The notes beneath the pieces were generated by a model, which was not told where the DNA came from, ran no database searches, and was given only the letters and a program-made list of their open reading frames with translations. This document shows positions 60,719 through 64,000 of a stretch of 64,000 nt of DNA, piece after piece. The stretch's first letter is position 1, and every line of letters begins with the position of its first letter. Made by a program: the position numbers and the translations under genes. The stretch lies in NCBI RefSeq assembly GCF_041929845.1, contig NZ_JBHEEH010000005.1, positions 112,182 to 176,181 of the forward strand, in the 5' to 3' direction. The stretch comes from Paenochrobactrum pullorum (GTDB taxonomy: Bacteria; Pseudomonadota; Alphaproteobacteria; Rhizobiales; Rhizobiaceae).

Positions 60719-61915
60719 TTAAGCTGAGGTCTTTGGGTCTCTTCCAGACATATTGAAAAAATCGTCCATAATGCGCATTTTTTGAACGTCACCGGTTCCC
60801 GAAGGCGGACGGGTCATCATAGCGTCAAGGGTCAGTTGGGCAATTTCAAATTCCGGTAAGCCGACGCGGGCACCAAATATTTCAGCAGCGATGTTTGCGG
60901 AATGGCAGACATGATCGCCACTTAAAAACTTTGCCATAGCCAGATGCCGATAGGCTGAATTCTGCCCGATACTCATTCGATGGGCGGCATCGTAGGCCAC
61001 TTGGCGGCTTTGCTCGTAGCGCATATAAACATCGAAAATCTTATTGCGTACATCAGGCAGCTCTGAGATCGGTTTACCGTAGAGCTTACGCCCACGAGCA
61101 AAACTAAAGGCTATATCCAGAATTCGAAGATGAATGCCGAGTGCTAGTGCAGTCAAACTGGGACGGCCATGATGCCCAATTACATAGTAGGCTAAACGTA
61201 AGCCGTCTCCTTTCGGCCCAAGTATGTTTTCGCGTGGGACAAAAACATTTCTGAGGTGTAACCTACCAAAAGGGAAAGCTTTAAGTCCCTGATGATTATG
61301 TGCTTCTGTGTTATCTACTCCAGCGCGTTCGCCCTCCACGATAAAAGCGCTCAGTCTATCAGTGCCTTTCTTGCGAGCGTAGACAACATGGAGATTGGCG
61401 ATTGAACAATTCCCAATAAAACACTTAGAACCATTCAGGATATAGCCGCCCGCTGTCTCTTTATAAAAAGTGTTCATTCCATTCACGTGTGAACCTGAAT
61501 GTTCTTCAGTGATCGCAATCGTACAGATTCGATCACCCCAAACCATTGCTGGAAGCCATTTCTGTTTTTGCTTTTCCGAACCGAACTCAAGTATGCTCCC
61601 AGTTCCCAATTGAGCAATCTGTAGAATTGCACCTAAGTCTGGGCACTCCCTCGTCACATGCTCGACGTTAATAACGCGCGCGAGGCAGTCTCCACCCAAT
61701 CCGCCATAGTGTTTGGGTATCAGAAGGCCGAACCATCCTGTTAGCTTTAGCTTTTCCAGAAGCACGGAAGGTATCGACGAATTGGTTCTAATTTCTAGAA
61801 GTTGGTTGCGAACATGTGTTACACAAAATCGCATCGTTTCTTCCTGAAGTTTCTCCCAACGCTCAGCTAAAATGCTTTTGGAAACAGGAGCAAACGCAAA
61901 ATCCAATTCTTGCAT
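60719..61915 (-). CDS. Acyl-CoA dehydrogenase-like flavoprotein without the usual catalytic Glu
   Basis: A 398-residue member of the acyl-CoA dehydrogenase superfamily: N-terminal helical domain (FGLLIPKHYGGLGGD, ILQIAQLGTGSILEFGSEKQ), beta domain (CTIAITEEHSGSHVNGM, YILNGSKCFIGNCSIA) and C-terminal helices (SFARGRKLYGKPISELPDV). The position that carries Glu376 in medium-chain enzymes (motif YEGTxEIQ) reads PPSGTGDVQ, giving Ser372; the alternative helix-G Glu used by isovaleryl-CoA dehydrogenase is also not seen (YYVIGHHGRPS). It is first of the operon, 16 bp before the FlK-like gene. It may be a dehydrogenase with another base, an oxygenase or a binding protein. ATG 61915 begins at the family-like MQELDFAF. 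Confidence 0.85.
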   Translation of the reverse strand: MQELDFAFAPVSKSILAERWEKLQEETMRFCVTHVRNQLLEIRTNSSIPSVLLEKLKLTGWFGLLIPKHYGGLGGDCLARVINVEHVTRECPDLGAILQIAQLGTGSILEFGSEKQKQKWLPAMVWGDRICTIAITEEHSGSHVNGMNTFYKETAGGYILNGSKCFIGNCSIANLHVVYARKKGTDRLSAFIVEGERAGVDNTEAHNHQGLKAFPFGRLHLRNVFVPRENILGPKGDGLRLAYYVIGHHGRPSLTALALGIHLRILDIAFSFARGRKLYGKPISELPDVRNKIFDVYMRYEQSRQVAYDAAHRMSIGQNSAYRHLAMAKFLSGDHVCHSANIAAEIFGARVGLPEFEIAQLTLDAMMTRPPSGTGDVQKMRIMDDFFNMSGRDPKTSA

Positions 61916-61969
61916 GACCGCCACCCCAACGCGAAATGAAGAACAGATACTAAGACTGCTCACTAATAA

Positions 61970-61985
61970 GTATCAGCGCCGATAC
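61970..61985. promoter_or_regulatory. Near-perfect 16-bp palindrome upstream of the FlK-like operon
   Basis: GTATCAGCGCCGATAC has GTATC/GATAC arms and a GCGC-type centre, with a single mismatched base pair. It lies 55-70 bp before the first ATG of the operon. A TATAAT on the minus strand at 62024-62019 lies 34 bp further upstream, so the palindrome would fall downstream of the transcription start, a usual place for a repressor operator. No regulator gene is adjacent. Confidence 0.45.
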
Positions 61986-62577
61986 ACTTTAGAGGCTACG
62001 CTATCTAAGCGGGCTAAAATTATACTTTTTCGTATGTCACAATAGAGGTTTTCAGAAAATACGGCGCGACAAAAGCTGTGTTACCCTATTGATTATAAAA
62101 TTGACGATGCCCTTTACATAGCTTTGACAAAATGAAACCAAATGCAATTAAAAGACCTGAAAAGTGTAACAATCATTTGCTTTCGTAAATATCCCATTAT
62201 ATTGATCCCAACTTAAAATAGTATATCTGTATCTGAGGTCTAACCCGTCTCATATTTTCAAATCGACTATAGTAAAAATCAGCATAAAAGCTGCCTAGTC
62301 ATATGTTCGAAAGGCTCTAAGACTGGCGCCGCGTTCACAACCGCTACGACCGCTGTGCCCACACGTTCATGTCAGCAAGCTGCAAAAACCGTTTCTCTTG
62401 GCTTACTCATTGTGGCTGAAAATATTTTTCCATCTAAAAAAATCAAAATTATAAAAAGTTAGGATAGTCCGTTATCCTAATATATTCTATATTAATATAA
62501 TAATATATTTTTTATATAATAAATAAGTAGAGTTGTTAATTACGTTTGTTATTTTCAATTAATAGTGAGCCAGACCA
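61986..62577. other. Intergenic region with IS5 remnant, otherwise no gene seen
   Basis: Between the FlK-like operon and the AT-rich orphan gene lie about 590 bp. It holds a probable -10 box for the operon (62019-62024), the IS5-family fragment at 62303-62383, and a very A+T-rich stretch at 62430-62560. Nothing else could be assigned. Confidence 0.5.
62303..62383 (+). pseudogene. IS5-family transposase, C-terminal scrap
   Basis: From ATG 62303 the frame reads MFERL, a TAA, then DWRRVHNRYDRCAHTFMSA. This is the well-known last helix region of IS5-family transposases (FGRLKDWRRIATRYDRCAHTF), with the Lys codon AAA changed to TAA. Only about 27 codons remain and no terminal repeat is evident. 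Confidence 0.75.
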
Positions 62578-62946
62578 GTGATTAATACATATAAAATTGG
62601 GAATTATATTCATCAGGATTTCTTCAAGGATATTATTACCAACGAAAACGGAACTATTCTCGTTTATTGTGATGAAAGTATATTTTTAAACCAGTCAAAC
62701 AAGTTTGATGGCTGTTGGTATCTCTATGTCTATTTTCATGAAACAGACATGTGGCATCCGCTTGTAAATTACAAACCAGTCAACAAACGCATAGTTCAGA
62801 GAAAATTTAGATCTTCCGATGGCCTCATCAACAGTCTTCATCGTTATGATTTACCTTTATCGTGCATGCCAAAATACCAAGGAAGCGGTTGTGAAATCAA
62901 AAGCGATGGTACTGTTTACTACCGTCCTCAGTGTATTCTTATCTAA
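62578..62946 (+). CDS. AT-rich orphan protein of unknown function
   Basis: A 122-residue frame from GTG 62578 that I do not recognise. It is rich in Tyr, Asn, Ile and aromatic residues, with a central CDESIFLNQSNKFDGCWYL and a last part with five Cys in all (SCMPKYQGSGCE, PQCILI). No signal peptide or membrane segment. Its base and codon use is much more A+T-rich than the genome at large, and it lies between an IS5 scrap and an IS6 element, so it is probably of foreign origin. Start choice is uncertain; it could also be a relic. Confidence 0.45.
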   Translation: MINTYKIGNYIHQDFFKDIITNENGTILVYCDESIFLNQSNKFDGCWYLYVYFHETDMWHPLVNYKPVNKRIVQRKFRSSDGLINSLHRYDLPLSCMPKYQGSGCEIKSDGTVYYRPQCILI

Positions 62947-63038
62947 TCCGGTCAGTCTCAAGGATTGATATCAGAATTCAATATCGAAACCGACGAACTC
63001 ACGCAGCTTACTCAGAACACAAACGACACCCAAAAGAA

Positions 63039-63923
63039 GGCTCTGTTGCAAAAATTTTGCCGATGTCCGAAAGAGTGCTGACAATTTTCAGCGAGACTTT
63101 TGATGAGCGATTTCAAGTGGCGCCATTTTCAGGGTGACGTGATTTTATGGGCGGTGCGGTGGTATTGCCGCTATGGGATCAGCTACCGCGATCTTGAACA
63201 GATGATGGGTGAGCGCGGTGTGCCCGTGGATCATTCCACGATTTATCGCTGGGTCCAGAAATACGCTCCGGAGATTGAAAAACGGCTGCGCTGGCATTGG
63301 CGCCGACCACAATCTACGAGCTGGCGTGTTGATGAAATCTATGTGAAAGTCCGGGGACAATGGACTTACCTTTACCGAGCCGTGGACAAATTCGGCAACA
63401 CGATCGATTTCTACCTGTCTGCGACGCGCAACGCCAAAGCAGCCAAGCGCTTTTTGGGGAAGGCTTTGAACGGCTTGAAAGACTGGGAAAAGCCAACTGT
63501 GATCAACACTGCCAAGGCTTCGACTTATGGGATTGCCATCTCCCAATTGAAGGTTCAAGGTAAATGTCGCGCTAGTCTTGTACACCGGCAAGTCAAATAC
63601 CTGAACAATGTCGTCGAGGCTGACCACGGCAAGCTGAAGCAGCTGATCAAACCGGTCAGAGGGTTCAAGACGTTGAAGACGGCATATGCGACGATCAAGG
63701 GCTTCGAGGTCATGCGGACGTTGCGCAAGGGCCAGGCTGCTATTCTCAACCTGACACGAGACATCCGTGGGGAAGCGCGTATCGTTGAACGCGCTTTTGG
63801 TATCGGGCCGAGCGCGTTGACTGAAGCCGTGGAACTGCTCGCCCAGAATCTACAAGGTCAGACCGCTTGACAGCAAAGAACGAGGGGCTTGCCTTGCCAG
63901 CGGATTTTTTTTGCAACAGAGCC
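63039..63923 (+). mobile_element. IS6-family insertion sequence with matching terminal repeats
   Basis: Terminal inverted repeats GGCTCTGTTGCAAAAA at the left (63039-63054) and its complement at the right (ending 63923) bound an 885-bp element. The 8 bp outside (CAAAAGAA and TTATAGAA) do not match, so there is no target duplication and the element probably arrived or was reshaped by recombination. It cuts an IS3-like transposase gene on its right. Confidence 0.9.
63103..63870 (+). CDS. IS6-family transposase with altered catalytic triad
   Basis: A 255-residue transposase starting at ATG 63103. The helix-turn-helix region YGISYRDLEQMMGERGVPVD is followed by a DDE domain. The first Asp is Asp77 (WRVDEIYVK) and the Glu is Glu172 (NNVVEADHGKLK). 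The second Asp, normally in an INTDKAxTYG motif, is Ala137 (INTAKASTYG; GCC at 63511-63513). A GAC-to-GCC change would give this. The frame is otherwise intact, so the protein is probably made but unable to catalyse transposition. Confidence 0.9.
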   Translation: MSDFKWRHFQGDVILWAVRWYCRYGISYRDLEQMMGERGVPVDHSTIYRWVQKYAPEIEKRLRWHWRRPQSTSWRVDEIYVKVRGQWTYLYRAVDKFGNTIDFYLSATRNAKAAKRFLGKALNGLKDWEKPTVINTAKASTYGIAISQLKVQGKCRASLVHRQVKYLNNVVEADHGKLKQLIKPVRGFKTLKTAYATIKGFEVMRTLRKGQAAILNLTRDIRGEARIVERAFGIGPSALTEAVELLAQNLQGQTA

Positions 63924-64000
63924 TTATAGAATCCGTCAATATATTGGGCAATGGCTTTTTGTGCATCATCGCGCGTATGGAATACGGTTCTCCAAATCAT
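63924..64000 (-). pseudogene. Transposase C-terminal fragment (probably IS3-family), cut by IS6
   Basis: Read on the minus strand from the window edge: MIWRTVFHTRDDAQKAIAQY then IDGFY, after which IS6 begins. This is the typical late OrfB segment of IS3-type transposases, in which YIDGFYN is followed by a C-terminal RRHSALG-like region. The rest is lost or lies elsewhere, and the upstream part lies outside the window. Confidence 0.6.

Noticed and set aside
1..64000. CRISPR arrays, tRNA and rRNA genes
   Set aside because: No regularly spaced direct repeats and no cloverleaf or rRNA-like sequence was seen in intergenic DNA; a covariance-model scan would be needed to exclude small RNAs.

Overview
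The window reads as chromosomal DNA of an alphaproteobacterium of the Hyphomicrobiales, most like the Brucellaceae (Brucella/Ochrobactrum/Pseudochrobactrum/Paenochrobactrum side). This is inferred from gene content and local order (leuS-lptE, htpX-rsmB-heparinase II/III-purH, ffh-chorismate mutase-rpsP, rsfS-rlmH-envC-ctpA-rppH), from protein style, and from dispersed palindromic repeats of rhizobial/Brucella type. No species can be named from the sequence alone.

Layout. 1-738 is the 3' part of a cysteine-synthase-like gene. 900-10430 is a catabolic island: a Dpp/Opp-type ABC transporter (binding protein, two permeases, fused double ATPase), a metal-dependent amidohydrolase, a RidA-type protein, a SelA/DgaE-like PLP enzyme and an IclR regulator with candidate operators at both promoters. 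A decayed IS6-family element separates it from a Tat-exported, NylC/DmpA-type autoprocessing peptidase (10830-11948). 12019-25124 is housekeeping: lptE, leuS, a YggS-type PLP protein, acs, an ASCH protein, an SdhAF4 homologue, htpX, rsmB, heparinase II/III-like and purH. 25191-38107 holds a UMF1-type MFS protein, a LemA/TPM cluster, rpsP, chorismate mutase, ffh, an MltB-type lytic transglycosylase, carbonic anhydrase, pyridoxal kinase, mmsA with a divergent LysR gene, and a DUF1275 protein. 38344-45907 is an alpha-2-macroglobulin gene with pbpC directly behind it. 45908-50676 is glsB-like, rppH, ctpA, envC-like, rlmH and rsfS.

From about 50.8 kb to the end the window becomes accessory in character: a DMT transporter, an orphan Wzm/Wzt-type polysaccharide ABC exporter, an overlapping three-gene sensory unit (molybdopterin-fold periplasmic protein, histidine kinase, LuxR-type response regulator), a decayed sugar ABC transporter cut by an IS6 element, then a compact three-gene operon (59315-61915, minus strand) and a terminal IS scrap heap (IS5, IS6 and probable IS3 pieces around an AT-rich orphan gene).

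The most unusual unit is that three-gene operon. It encodes an acyl-CoA-dehydrogenase-like flavoprotein that lacks the usual catalytic glutamates, a hotdog thioesterase that closely resembles the fluoroacetyl-CoA thioesterase FlK (Thr/Glu/His catalytic set and active-site Gly kept, gating Phe replaced by Met), and an EamA-type exporter. A near-perfect palindrome lies just upstream. It looks like a small production, detoxification or self-resistance module for a toxic short acyl group; the substrate is unknown.
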